Assembly: GCF_013409255.1 (NCBI RefSeq)
Contig: NZ_JACCAS010000002.1
Coordinates: 2,470,001-2,534,000, forward strand
Direction of reading: 5' to 3'
From: Paraburkholderia bryophila
Lineage (GTDB): Bacteria > Pseudomonadota > Gammaproteobacteria > Burkholderiales > Burkholderiaceae
DNA: 64,000 nucleotides
Part shown: one piece after another, positions 37,297-44,939 of the stretch
How positions within the stretch are numbered: position 1 is the first letter of the stretch
How the letters are laid out: the number at the start of each line of letters is the position of its first letter
The notes under the pieces: generated by a model
What the model was told of the DNA's origin: nothing
Seen by the model: the letters and a program-made list of their open reading frames with translations, nothing else
Databases searched by the model: none
Position numbers and translations under genes: made by a program

Positions 37297-37821
37297 TCAA
37301 TTCACGCTTTTGACAAAGCCCGGATCGCCGATCAACGCATCGACGCTCAGCTTCACGGTATCTTCGATCGCAATGGTGTTACTGGTGAATTTCGGCGACT
37401 TTTGCCTGACCGTCTTGGTGGTTGAAAACACCACTTTCTGGGTTGCGGTGTCGGTAACGACGTAGCGCATTTTCAGCGTCCAGGACGCAGGTGAGCGTTC
37501 GTCATCTACCGTGAATTTCTCGATGCTGCCGCTCAGAATACGTTTGCCGGCGTCGAGATGAAAGCCGGACAACTGCAGGCTACGCACGATCCCGTTGCGC
37601 ACGGCTTCATTGATATCGTCCTTGAGCACGATACCGGTCATGGCGGTGTTTTCTATCCGGTTCGGCGAGACCTTGCCGCTGCGCGCCGCCATGTAGGCGA
37701 AATCGTGGCCAGGCGCCACGCTCAACGAGCCGGTAGGATGCGCCGTACTCGCACGCGGCGCGCAATTCAGACCGAACCAGGACCAGGAGCAGGCGGACAG
37801 CATCAACGGCAGCGCGATCAC
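37297..37821 (-). CDS. Putative lipoprotein, uncertain start
   Basis: A protein of at least 174 residues with a lipobox, LMLSAC, very near the GTG start at 37821. That start leaves an unusually short signal peptide with no basic residues. The frame stays open upstream and encodes a basic stretch, RFLRSPRRSTVLKGCGVIAL, ideal as a signal-peptide n-region. Upstream there is no ATG, GTG or TTG, but a CTG at 37935 has AAGAGG nine bases before it, which would give 212 residues. The body (LKDDINEAVRNGIVRSLQLS, then SGSIEKFTVDDE) resembles unnamed YajG-like lipoproteins. It converges on the exopolysaccharide operon end. Function is unknown. Confidence 0.7.
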   Translation of the reverse strand: MIALPLMLSACSWSWFGLNCAPRASTAHPTGSLSVAPGHDFAYMAARSGKVSPNRIENTAMTGIVLKDDINEAVRNGIVRSLQLSGFHLDAGKRILSGSIEKFTVDDERSPASWTLKMRYVVTDTATQKVVFSTTKTVRQKSPKFTSNTIAIEDTVKLSVDALIGDPGFVKSVN

Positions 37822-38175
37822 GCCGCAGCCTTTGAGAACCGTGGACCGGCGGGGCGAACGCAGGAAACGAGGCGACGGCAGGCTCCGTCGCGGCGTCTCA
37901 GGCGCTGTGCTGGAATGAGCGGCGGTCGAAGTCAGAAGATTTGCCTCTTAAATGAAGTCATCCGGTACAGAGCAGCATGGTAACAGCGAGTCAGGCCTGG
38001 CCATATTCTCCGTGCCTTGACGGCTGGATTCCTGCTGTTCGCACGAGGGTGTTCATCATAACGAGGCGGTTCGCCGATCGATACCGTGTCATTAGAGCGC
38101 TGCTGCTACAGCGGATTCAGCCCTGCGCGGATTCGAGGCGGGCAGGCCAAGTGGTTGCGTTGTTTGTTTTGTTGC

Positions 38176-38757
38176 TCAGAAGAAGCCGGCTTTGCCCTGC
38201 GTCATATCCACCAATGCTCGCCGCGCGTTGTCGAGTGCGTTGACGGGCAGGCGGATCGTCATTCTCACCAGCATGGCGTGGGCGGTGTCGGTCAGCGTAT
38301 AGCCTTCGCTGTCGATCCAGCGGCGCACTTTCGCCTCGTCGGCGTAACTCACCTCGACGGTGAGCGTGATCTGCGCGATCCGTTCGACGCGCGGCGCGTC
38401 CAGCAAAGCCGACGCGATCGCGTCGGTGTACGCGCGCACCAAACCGCCTGCGCCGAGCTTCACGCCGCCGTAATAGCGCACGACGGCCGCCAGAACGCCG
38501 TCCAGATCATGATGCCGCAGTACTTCGAGAATCGGCCGTCCCGCGGTGCCGGACGGCTCGCCGTCATCGGACATGCCGGACTGGCCGCCGGCCAGCAGCG
38601 CCCAGCACACATGCGTGGCGGCCGGATGCTCGTCACGCAGACGACGCAATTCGGCCATCGCGGCGTCCCGATCGGCGACGGGAATCGCGTACGCGATGAA
38701 GCGGCTCTTGCGAATCTCGAGTTCCTTGATGCACGGCGAGGAGAGGGTGTAACTCAT
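38176..38757 (-). CDS. yigZ: YigZ/IMPACT family protein
   Basis: A 193-residue protein of the UPF0029/IMPACT family. Signature regions: KSRFIAYAIPVADRDAA, HPAATHVCWA, SDDGEPSGTAGRPIL and VVRYYGGVKLGAGGLVRAY. The C-terminal part is an EF-G-domain-IV-like fold (DUF1949). E. coli YigZ has a known structure but its bacterial role is not settled; eukaryotic IMPACT regulates the kinase GCN2. Length and motifs match. No link to its neighbours is evident. Confidence 0.92.
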   Translation of the reverse strand: MSYTLSSPCIKELEIRKSRFIAYAIPVADRDAAMAELRRLRDEHPAATHVCWALLAGGQSGMSDDGEPSGTAGRPILEVLRHHDLDGVLAAVVRYYGGVKLGAGGLVRAYTDAIASALLDAPRVERIAQITLTVEVSYADEAKVRRWIDSEGYTLTDTAHAMLVRMTIRLPVNALDNARRALVDMTQGKAGFF

Positions 38758-38935
38758 GCGTTGGTTCGGTGCGACGCTTCACACGGGGTTGTCTTCGGGA
38801 TTGTCTCGGGTCTCATTGTGCGGTTCAGCGCCGGCGTGCAAAAGACAGAAGTCTAGGCCAGGAGTGCACTCGTCTACAATGTTCCGCGGAAAGCGCGCTT
38901 GCACGCTGAACCCAGCGCGCCATCAAGGAGACGAC

Positions 38936-39562
38936 ATGCTCGATTTATCCACCTTCGGGACTTTCGTTGCCGTTGTACTCGGGCTCTTTCTGATCCCCGG
39001 TCCGGCCGTACTGCTGGTGTTGACGCGTACCGTGCATGGTGGCCGCAAGGCCGGCATTCTTACCGGCCTCGGTGTCGCCACCGGCGATTTCGTTCATACG
39101 CTGGCCGCGTCGGTCGGACTTTCGGCGCTGCTGATGACCTCGGCACTCGCCTTCAACGCAGTGAAATTCGCCGGCGCCGCGTACCTCGTTTATCTCGGCA
39201 TTCGTGCATTGCGCGAGAAGCAGACCCATGCGCATTTACCCACGGTCGCGCCGGTGTCGCCTTCGAAAGCCTTCTTTCAGGCCATTCCCGCTGAAGTATT
39301 GAATCCCAAGACCGCGCTATTCTTTCTCGCGTTTCTGCCGCAATTCGTGCGGCCCGAACACGGCTCCACGTTTTTGCAGTTCACCACGCTCGGACTTATT
39401 TTCGTCGGCATGAGCGCGCTCTATACGACGCTGATTGTGTTGACGATTCGTCCGCTCGGCAAACTCGTCAAGCGGCTGACCTGGTTGAGCCGTTGGCAGA
39501 ACAAGATTATCGGCGTGCTGTTTATCTCGCTCGGCCTGCGCGTCGCCACGCAAACGCGCTGA
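38936..39562 (+). CDS. LysE family amino-acid exporter
   Basis: A 208-residue membrane protein with five or six helices of the LysE/RhtB family. It has FLIPGPAVLLVLTRTVHGGR near the N-terminus with the conserved PGP motif, GVATGDFVHTLAASVGLSAL in helix 2 and FFQAIPAEVLNPKTALFFLA with the NPK motif. Family members export amino acids such as lysine, homoserine lactone or threonine; the substrate here is unknown. AAGGAG lies six bases before ATG 38936; the open frame upstream of it is not homologous. Confidence 0.9.
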   Translation: MLDLSTFGTFVAVVLGLFLIPGPAVLLVLTRTVHGGRKAGILTGLGVATGDFVHTLAASVGLSALLMTSALAFNAVKFAGAAYLVYLGIRALREKQTHAHLPTVAPVSPSKAFFQAIPAEVLNPKTALFFLAFLPQFVRPEHGSTFLQFTTLGLIFVGMSALYTTLIVLTIRPLGKLVKRLTWLSRWQNKIIGVLFISLGLRVATQTR

Positions 39563-39627
39563 TATAACCGAGCGGTGTCACGTCCGCTCCGTTGCGTGCA
39601 ATGTGGACGATGACGCCGCGGGTTGCG

Positions 39628-39996
39628 CTAGATATTGCGGCGCTGCCGTCTCAAGCGGCCCTCACGCGCGTATTCCATTTGCCCCTCGGTGCGGACCGCG
39701 AGCTTTTCCTGCGCGGCGCGACTCATTTGCCGCGTATCGTCGATGTCGCCGACCCGCAGGACTTCCTGCGCGATTCTGATGCGTAGCGTCATTAACGGTT
39801 CGCCGCGTTCGACCAGCGTGCGATCCGTGGCGCGCGCCTGCTGAACGCCACAATCGATCAGATTGCGCAGCTCCAGCAGCGTGAGCCGCTGACGTTGGAT
39901 TTCGAGGATGAGCCGCTGCACGGCGTGTTCGTCGCGCGTACGCCACCAGGCTCGCAGCTCGGCGAGCGTGGGAGGATCGAAGGGAGGAAGGCGCAT
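39628..39996 (-). CDS. Hypothetical protein behind a LexA box
   Basis: A 122-residue soluble, Arg-rich protein (MRLPPFDPPTLAELRAWWRT, then a helical region LILEIQRQRLTLLELRNLID and another with RTEGQMEYAREGRLRRQRRN). It is predicted almost entirely helical, with no signal or membrane segment. I recognise no family. A near-consensus LexA operator lies 17 bases before the ATG, covering a TATACT that could be the -10 box, so the gene is very likely induced by DNA damage. The gene is convergent with the LysE-type gene and ends 65 bases from it. A role in DNA repair or cell-cycle arrest is suggested only by the control site. Confidence 0.72.
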   Translation of the reverse strand: MRLPPFDPPTLAELRAWWRTRDEHAVQRLILEIQRQRLTLLELRNLIDCGVQQARATDRTLVERGEPLMTLRIRIAQEVLRVGDIDDTRQMSRAAQEKLAVRTEGQMEYAREGRLRRQRRNI

Positions 39997-40013
39997 TGCT
40001 CAGACGAAAAGTA

Positions 40014-40029
40014 CTGTATATATGTACAG
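40014..40029. promoter_or_regulatory. LexA operator (SOS box)
   Basis: CTGTATATATGTACAG fits the consensus CTGT-N8-ACAG exactly and extends symmetrically to TACTGTATATATGTACAGTA, one base from the ideal 20-mer. It lies 17 bases upstream of the minus-strand gene at 39628-39996 and overlaps its probable -10 box. There is no good plus-strand gene next to it. Confidence 0.85.
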
Positions 40030-40139
40030 TATATCCCGTCTTTTTACGGAGGCGCGTAGTGCGCGTTGTTCTCGCGTTGGCCGCGCGTCAGCCGCTTAAC
40101 CGCCGCGAAAAAGCAGCGTTGCGGCCGGCTTCGACCCAC

Positions 40140-40223
40140 TCAGTTCAACGCGAGCATGATCGATGTCGAGACCACGATGATGAACAGGCACGCGGCGGTG
40201 AGGATGTCGTACGGATAGTTCAT
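40140..40223 (-). CDS. Possible 27-residue membrane peptide
   Basis: A 27-codon frame, MNYPYDILTAACLFIIVVST then IMLALN, is one hydrophobic helix with a short polar N-terminus. Nearly every third codon position is G or C (only two exceptions), as in real genes here. The ribosome site is weak. It lies between the LexA-controlled gene and the 85-residue hypothetical gene, all on the minus strand. Chance is a real alternative for so short a frame. Confidence 0.4.
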   Translation of the reverse strand: MNYPYDILTAACLFIIVVSTSIMLALN

Positions 40224-40364
40224 GGCGTAACCATCTAACGTGTCGGCGGAAGCATCCATCATAGGCAGAAGCGTTGCGGGTAACTGTCAAGCATTGCAAG
40301 ACCCGGCTTGTTCGATAAACGAAGATGAGGCGGCGCAATTCAATGCGATTCGAAACGCGAGCGC

Positions 40365-40622
40365 TTATTCGTCGCCATGCTGGCAGAAACGTCGCCCCGG
40401 CACGTGTGAGACAACAGCCTGAGCGATCTCGAACGGCGTGCTTTCGGCGGGCACGACCCGGCGACTCGATTCCGGCGTGTGTTTCATGGTCCATTCGACG
40501 AGACGATACGATCGTCCCCAAGGCGGCTGCAGAGGATCAGAGACCTTGCACGAGTGAATCTGCCGAACCCATTCGTTGCCGGGTAGGGCGCGCAGATGCT
40601 CGAATACCGTGTCTTCAACCAT
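40365..40622 (-). CDS. Small hypothetical protein, 85 residues
   Basis: A soluble 85-residue protein starting MVEDTVFEHLRALPGNEWVR, containing WTMKHTPESSRRVVPAESTP. AAGGAG lies six bases before ATG 40622, a strong ribosome site which fixes the start, although the frame is open further upstream. No signal peptide, membrane helix or known motif was found. Base composition matches its neighbours. Function unknown. Confidence 0.65.
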   Translation of the reverse strand: MVEDTVFEHLRALPGNEWVRQIHSCKVSDPLQPPWGRSYRLVEWTMKHTPESSRRVVPAESTPFEIAQAVVSHVPGRRFCQHGDE

Positions 40623-40948
40623 GTTTGACTCCTTCTTCGCAGGTATGCTGCCTGCCTTTCGGCGCGTCCCCGACACCCCGGAGAAAAAGCGCCGCCGATG
40701 TTCTGGCGGCTCAACAGGGGATGTTGTGCAGCCATAGTTACAGCAAAGAATTAAGCCAGACTTAAGAGCGTGGAAAAGCTCGCGCGAGTCAATGCGAGGC
40801 TGCAGGAAACCGCGCGCGAACTCACACGCGAACTCACACGAACGCGTGCGTTTCTATCCTCACCCTCAAGACCTCGCGAAATCGGCCGTTATTACAGCGG
40901 TTGGGGCTGTGGTCCCCGCTTCGCCTTCGGGCGCGCCTTATTGATAAC
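40623..40948. other. Gene-free region before the GGDEF gene
   Basis: About 325 bases between divergent genes. It holds two near-identical 12-base direct repeats, CGCGAACTCACA, at about 40814-40838. No hairpin terminator or clear promoter is obvious. The lower end may be coding if the GGDEF protein starts at TTG 40901. Confidence 0.35.
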
Positions 40949-42064
40949 GTGACGAATCTCGCTCAAACGCCACTCTCCGACCGCCTTCGCTCGCTCGTCG
41001 ATACTGTCCAGCACAACGAGCGCACGCTGCGCCGTTTCCAGAATGTCGAATTGCGTTTGATCGGCGCGCAGGATTTCGCGTCTTTTCTCGACACATTGTT
41101 CAGCCATCTGCCGCAGGAATTCTCGCTGGCGAGCGTGACGCTATGGCTCGACGACCGCGCGCCGATGCTGCTCGAATTGCTCGAGCCGGGCGCTATGCGC
41201 GCACTCGATCAGTCCGGGTTGAAGACCTCACGTGAAGGCGGTCTCGCCGCGCAAGGTCTGTGCGATGAAGGCCGCCCCTGGCTAGGCAGGCCCGCTCAAC
41301 TGGATGACGCCGTGTGCCGCGCATTCTTCGGCGACAGCGCCACGCAAGACCGCGCCACCCCGGCCAGCGCGATTCTGCTGCCGCTCGCCGCGGGCGATAC
41401 CGTCAGCGGCTATCTGTGTCTCGGCAGCGACGACCCGGAGCGTTTCGGCGAAGGCATGGCCACCGATATTCTGGAGCGCTTCGCGAGCATCGTGACCGCG
41501 AGTCTCGACAATGTCGCGCATCGCGAGCGGCTCAAGCAACTCGGCATGACCGACTCGCTGACGGGTCTCGCCAATCGCCGCTATTTCGACGAACGGCTGC
41601 GCGAAGAGATCATGCGTGCGGCCCGTTATGGTGTGCCGGTGGCGTGTCTGTTTATCGACATCGACAGTTTCAAGCGGATCAACGACACCTACGGCCACCA
41701 GACCGGCGACCGCGCGTTGGCGGCGGTGGCGGCCTGCGTGCGTCAGCAGGTGCGGTTGGGGGACACCGTCGCGCGTTATGGCGGCGAAGAATTCGCCGCG
41801 CTGCTGCAAGGCGATCGGGCCGATGCGCTGACCGTGGCCGAGCGCGTGCGGCTCGCGGTCGAACGGCTCGCGTTGCAGGACGATCACGGCGAACGCATTG
41901 CGCTGACCGTGTCGATCGGCGTGGCGGCGCGCACGATCAGCGGGGCGCCGGCCGAGGCGATCACGTACGGCCGCGCGATGATGGAAGAAGCCGATCGGGC
42001 GATGTATCAGGCCAAACGCAACGGCCGCAATCGCATCGAGGCGTTAGTAAAAGCGGGCGATTGA
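40949..42064 (+). CDS. Diguanylate cyclase (GGDEF) with GAF/DUF484-like sensor domain
   Basis: About 371 residues. The N-terminal 190 residues resemble a DUF484/GAF-type sensor (QNVELRLIGAQDFASFLDTL and following), and the C-terminal domain is GGDEF: LTGLANRRYFDERL, then RYGGEEFAALLQ, the active GG(D/E)EF motif. RLGD lies five residues before GGEEF, matching the inhibitory RxxD I-site, so product feedback is expected. It would make cyclic di-GMP, soluble in the cytoplasm as no membrane helix is seen. The start is uncertain: GTG 40949 or TTG 40901, neither with a good ribosome site. It ends 38 bases from the convergent transpeptidase gene. Confidence 0.88.
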   Translation: MTNLAQTPLSDRLRSLVDTVQHNERTLRRFQNVELRLIGAQDFASFLDTLFSHLPQEFSLASVTLWLDDRAPMLLELLEPGAMRALDQSGLKTSREGGLAAQGLCDEGRPWLGRPAQLDDAVCRAFFGDSATQDRATPASAILLPLAAGDTVSGYLCLGSDDPERFGEGMATDILERFASIVTASLDNVAHRERLKQLGMTDSLTGLANRRYFDERLREEIMRAARYGVPVACLFIDIDSFKRINDTYGHQTGDRALAAVAACVRQQVRLGDTVARYGGEEFAALLQGDRADALTVAERVRLAVERLALQDDHGERIALTVSIGVAARTISGAPAEAITYGRAMMEEADRAMYQAKRNGRNRIEALVKAGD

Positions 42065-42102
42065 GCTAAACCCGAGTCAACACCGAGGCAACCCCAACCC
42101 GC

Positions 42103-43836
42103 TCAAATCTCCGGCGCATCCGGCGGCACGCCCAGCAACTGCATTGCGCCGCCGGTCACACCGCTGAACACCGGACCGGCCACCGTCCCGCCATAAAATG
42201 ATTTACCCGCCGGATCGTCGATCATCACGGCCACGACCAGGCGCGGATCGCTCATCGGCGCCATGCCGACAAACAGCGCACGGTAGCGGTTTTTCGCGTA
42301 GGTCGCGCCGATCTGTTTGCGCGCCGTGCCGGTCTTGCCGCCGATCCGATAGCCCGCGACGGTCGCCGCGCGGCCCGTGCCGCCCATTCCCGTGGCCATT
42401 TCCAACATTGAACGGATCGCGCGCGCGGTAGCGGGCGTGGTGACCGCGTGACCCTTATCGGCGGATTGCGCCGCCGCGCCCGCGCCGTCGCGCACCAGAC
42501 TCACGCGATGCATCGTGCCGTCGCCGGCGTAAGCCGTGTAGACCTGGGCGAGCTGCAGCAGCGAAGTGGACAGCCCATAGCCATACGCCATGGTCGCCTG
42601 TTCGATCGGACGCCAGCGTTTGTATGGACGCACCTTGCCCGACGCCACGCCGGGGAACGTGAGTTCGGGCCGCAAACCGAGTCCGTATTCCTGGTACTTG
42701 CTCCAGATCGTTTCGGCCGGCAGATTCAGCGCGAGCTTGGCGAGCGCGATATTGCTCGATTTCTGCACGGCCTCCGCAACCGTCATCGCGCCGTGATTCG
42801 ACGTGTCGTGAATCACGGCCGGCCCGATCTTGTACCAGCCGGGCGCGGTGTCGATGATGCTCTGCGGCCGCACCTTGCCTTCGTCGATCGACAACGCGAC
42901 GACCACCGGCTTGATCGTCGAGCCCGGCTCGAAGGTATCGACGACCGCGCGATTGCGCAGTTGCCGCCCGGTCAGACGCGCGCGGTCGTTGGGATCGAAA
43001 CTCGGATAGTTGGCCAGCGCGAGAATCTCGCCGTTGCGCGCGTCGAGCACCACGACGCTGCCCGCTTCGGCGTGATGTTTGGCGATGGCCTCCTTCAACT
43101 GCGCATAGGCGAGCTGCTGAATGCGCCGGTCGATCGTCAGATGGATGGTGTCGCCGTTTTGCGCCGGCACCAGCGGCCGGGTTTCGGACACGACGCGGCC
43201 CAGCCGGTCGCGAATCACTTCGCGCTGGCCGGGCACGCCGAGCAGTTGCTCGTTGGCGGCAAGCTCGACGCCTTCCTGACCGTTGTCCTCGATATCGGTG
43301 AAGCCCACCACGTGTGCCGCGGATTCGCCTTCCGGGTAGAAGCGCTTCGAATCCGCGATTTGCGTGATGCCGGCGAGGCCCAGCTTGGACAGATGCCCGG
43401 CGGTATCGGCATCCACCTGGCGCTTGAGCAGCACGAAGGTCTTGTCGCCGCTCAGACGCCGGCGCAACTCCTCCGGCGGCAGATCGAGCAGCTTCGACAG
43501 CGGCGCGAACGCGGCTTCGTCGATCAACTTGGGCGAGGCCCAGATTTCGTAGGTGGCGAGACTGACGGCGAGCATCGAGCCGTTGCGATCGACGATCCGC
43601 CCGCGCGTCGCGTCGAGTTCAAGGGTGCGCTGATAGCGTTTTTGCCCCTGATCGACGTAGAAATCCTGGTTCACCACCTGAATCCAGAACGCGCGGCCCG
43701 CGAGCGACGCGAACGCGGCAAACATCAGCACGATGACGAGTTTCGAGCGCCACATCGGCAGGCGCGCGGCCAGCAACGGGTTTTTTGCGACCGACGCGTA
43801 GGGATCGTGCGACTGCGACTTCTTCTTCTGGGTCAT
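42103..43836 (-). CDS. Penicillin-binding transpeptidase, FtsI-type paralog
   Basis: A 577-residue class B penicillin-binding protein. A membrane anchor (about 32-52) is followed by the pedestal domain (about 75-220) and the transpeptidase: active-site serine in EPGSTIKPVV (SxxK), SSN in QKSSNIAL, and KTG in IGGKTGTARK. FtsI-type marks such as RGRIVDRNG are present. It cross-links septal peptidoglycan in the periplasm. It is not in the division cell-wall cluster (no ftsL, murE or mraY next to it), so it is probably a second FtsI. ATG 43836 gives the usual N-terminus; the frame runs upstream into the next gene by chance. Confidence 0.92.
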   Translation of the reverse strand: MTQKKKSQSHDPYASVAKNPLLAARLPMWRSKLVIVLMFAAFASLAGRAFWIQVVNQDFYVDQGQKRYQRTLELDATRGRIVDRNGSMLAVSLATYEIWASPKLIDEAAFAPLSKLLDLPPEELRRRLSGDKTFVLLKRQVDADTAGHLSKLGLAGITQIADSKRFYPEGESAAHVVGFTDIEDNGQEGVELAANEQLLGVPGQREVIRDRLGRVVSETRPLVPAQNGDTIHLTIDRRIQQLAYAQLKEAIAKHHAEAGSVVVLDARNGEILALANYPSFDPNDRARLTGRQLRNRAVVDTFEPGSTIKPVVVALSIDEGKVRPQSIIDTAPGWYKIGPAVIHDTSNHGAMTVAEAVQKSSNIALAKLALNLPAETIWSKYQEYGLGLRPELTFPGVASGKVRPYKRWRPIEQATMAYGYGLSTSLLQLAQVYTAYAGDGTMHRVSLVRDGAGAAAQSADKGHAVTTPATARAIRSMLEMATGMGGTGRAATVAGYRIGGKTGTARKQIGATYAKNRYRALFVGMAPMSDPRLVVAVMIDDPAGKSFYGGTVAGPVFSGVTGGAMQLLGVPPDAPEI

Positions 43837-43861
43837 GGAGTGCGGATAACGTACAGCTCGA

Positions 43862-44485
43862 TTAACTTGCGCCGCCTGAATCGGCGGCGGTGAACACCTT
43901 GAATTGCCAGCGGAACCGCACGGCCAGCATGCGCACCGCGAAGCCGCCGAACAGCACCACGACGGAGGCCGGCCCCGGTTCCATGCCGCAGCTTTGCAAC
44001 GCCACGTACAACGCACCGGCGCCGAGCGCGATGCTGGCGTACAACTCTTGACGCAACACCAGCGGGATCTGGTTGCACAGCAAGTCGCGCAACATGCCGC
44101 CGCACACGCCGGTGATCGCGCCGGCCAGCACCACGATCGCGGGGCTCACGTCCAGCGTGGCGGCCACGTCGCAGCCGATCACGGTGAAGGCGATCAGGCC
44201 GATGGCGTCGACGGTCACGAACAGCCATTGCCAGTTGCGCAGCCATTTCGCACAGGCCGCCGCCACCGACGCCGCCCCGATTGTAATAAGAACGTAATCT
44301 GGATGCGAGATCCATGCAAGCGGATAGTGACCGAGCAGGACGTCGCGCACCGTGCCGCCGCCGAGCGCGGTGACGGTGCCGACCAGGCACAGACCGAAGC
44401 GGTCCATGCCGCGGCGCATGCCCATCAGGGCGCCGGACATGGCTTCGGCGACGATCGCAATGAGGTAGAGGAGGTGCAGCAACAT
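43862..44485 (-). CDS. yicG: TRIC/UPF0126 family membrane protein (YicG-like)
   Basis: A 207-residue protein with seven helices made of two repeats of the UPF0126 domain. The first repeat reads SGALMGMRRGMDRFG then GGGTVRDVLLG; the second has ITGVCGGMLRDLLCNQIPLV. Bacterial members form trimeric cation channels related to eukaryotic TRIC proteins; the E. coli YicG role is not firmly known. The start is ATG 44485. It runs toward the transpeptidase gene 25 bases on, so the two may be cotranscribed. Confidence 0.88.
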   Translation of the reverse strand: MLLHLLYLIAIVAEAMSGALMGMRRGMDRFGLCLVGTVTALGGGTVRDVLLGHYPLAWISHPDYVLITIGAASVAAACAKWLRNWQWLFVTVDAIGLIAFTVIGCDVAATLDVSPAIVVLAGAITGVCGGMLRDLLCNQIPLVLRQELYASIALGAGALYVALQSCGMEPGPASVVVLFGGFAVRMLAVRFRWQFKVFTAADSGGAS

Positions 44486-44600
44486 GACGGCGAGCCTTGA
44501 CGGAGCGGCGCGCGACGCAGGCTCCTTGGGCAGGGGCCGCAGCGTGGCGCGCGTTTGAAAGCGGCCATTATCGTAAGCGGCCCGTCAGGATGAAAATCGC

Positions 44601-44635
44601 TTAAGCCGAATTCGGCTATGCCAAATTCGGCTTAA
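44601..44635. repeat. 12-bp perfect inverted repeat
   Basis: TTAAGCCGAATT (44601-44612) and AATTCGGCTTAA (44624-44635) with an 11-base spacer. It is AT-flanked and lies 115 bases upstream of the YicG-like gene start, so it may be an operator or part of a leader. There is no T-run. Confidence 0.6.
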
Positions 44636-44727
44636 GTTAATTGCGGTTTGAGATGGGGAAAGCGTTTGCTGAATCGACTGGGCGCAGTGCCGTGGGTCGA
44701 GCTACGAGTAAGAGAGGCGCACGGGTA

Positions 44728-44763
44728 TAAAAAAAACCGCGCGGCCTTGAAAAATCCGCGCGG
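44728..44763 (-). terminator. Intrinsic terminator for the chemoreceptor gene
   Basis: On the minus strand a CCGCGCGG stem with an A/T-rich loop (44737-44763) is followed by eight or nine T (44728-44736). It lies about 180 bases past the chemoreceptor stop and is a strong rho-independent terminator for that strand. Confidence 0.8.
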
Positions 44764-44810
44764 CTGTTTCGTTCGATTGATGCGTCGACTCCGACGCGGC
44801 GTGTTAAAGG

Positions 44811-44843
44811 GGCGCTCTCCGCCTGTAGAGCGCCTTCTTTTTT
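44811..44843 (+). terminator. Plus-strand intrinsic terminator with no obvious gene
   Basis: An 8-bp stem, GGCGCTCT / AGAGCGCC (44811-44818 with 44827-44834), is followed by TTCTTTTTT on the plus strand. All flanking genes run on the minus strand, so it may end an unannotated small RNA or work less well in reverse. Confidence 0.6.
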
Positions 44844-44939
44844 GCGGGTGTTTTACCGCCGTTTTACGGTTGGTTTGCCGGGTTTCTTTCCGCTCCACCA
44901 AGCCGCTGATTTAGCCTGCGGCGAGTCCCGAACGCCGCA

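Larger units (their letters stand above)
44486..44939. other. Gene-free region with inverted repeat and terminators
   Basis: About 450 bases between two minus-strand genes. It holds a 12-bp inverted repeat (44601-44635), a minus-strand terminator (44728-44763) and a plus-strand terminator (44811-44843) with no plus-strand gene before it. The frames seen here are poor in coding character. Confidence 0.5.

Noticed and set aside
40814-40838. Two 12-base direct repeats, CGCGAACTCACA
   Set aside because: Only two copies, no symmetry and no promoter next to them; I note it but claim no function.
44648-44914. 88-codon plus-strand frame in the region before the chemoreceptor terminator
   Set aside because: Runs through two terminator hairpins, no ribosome site and random composition.
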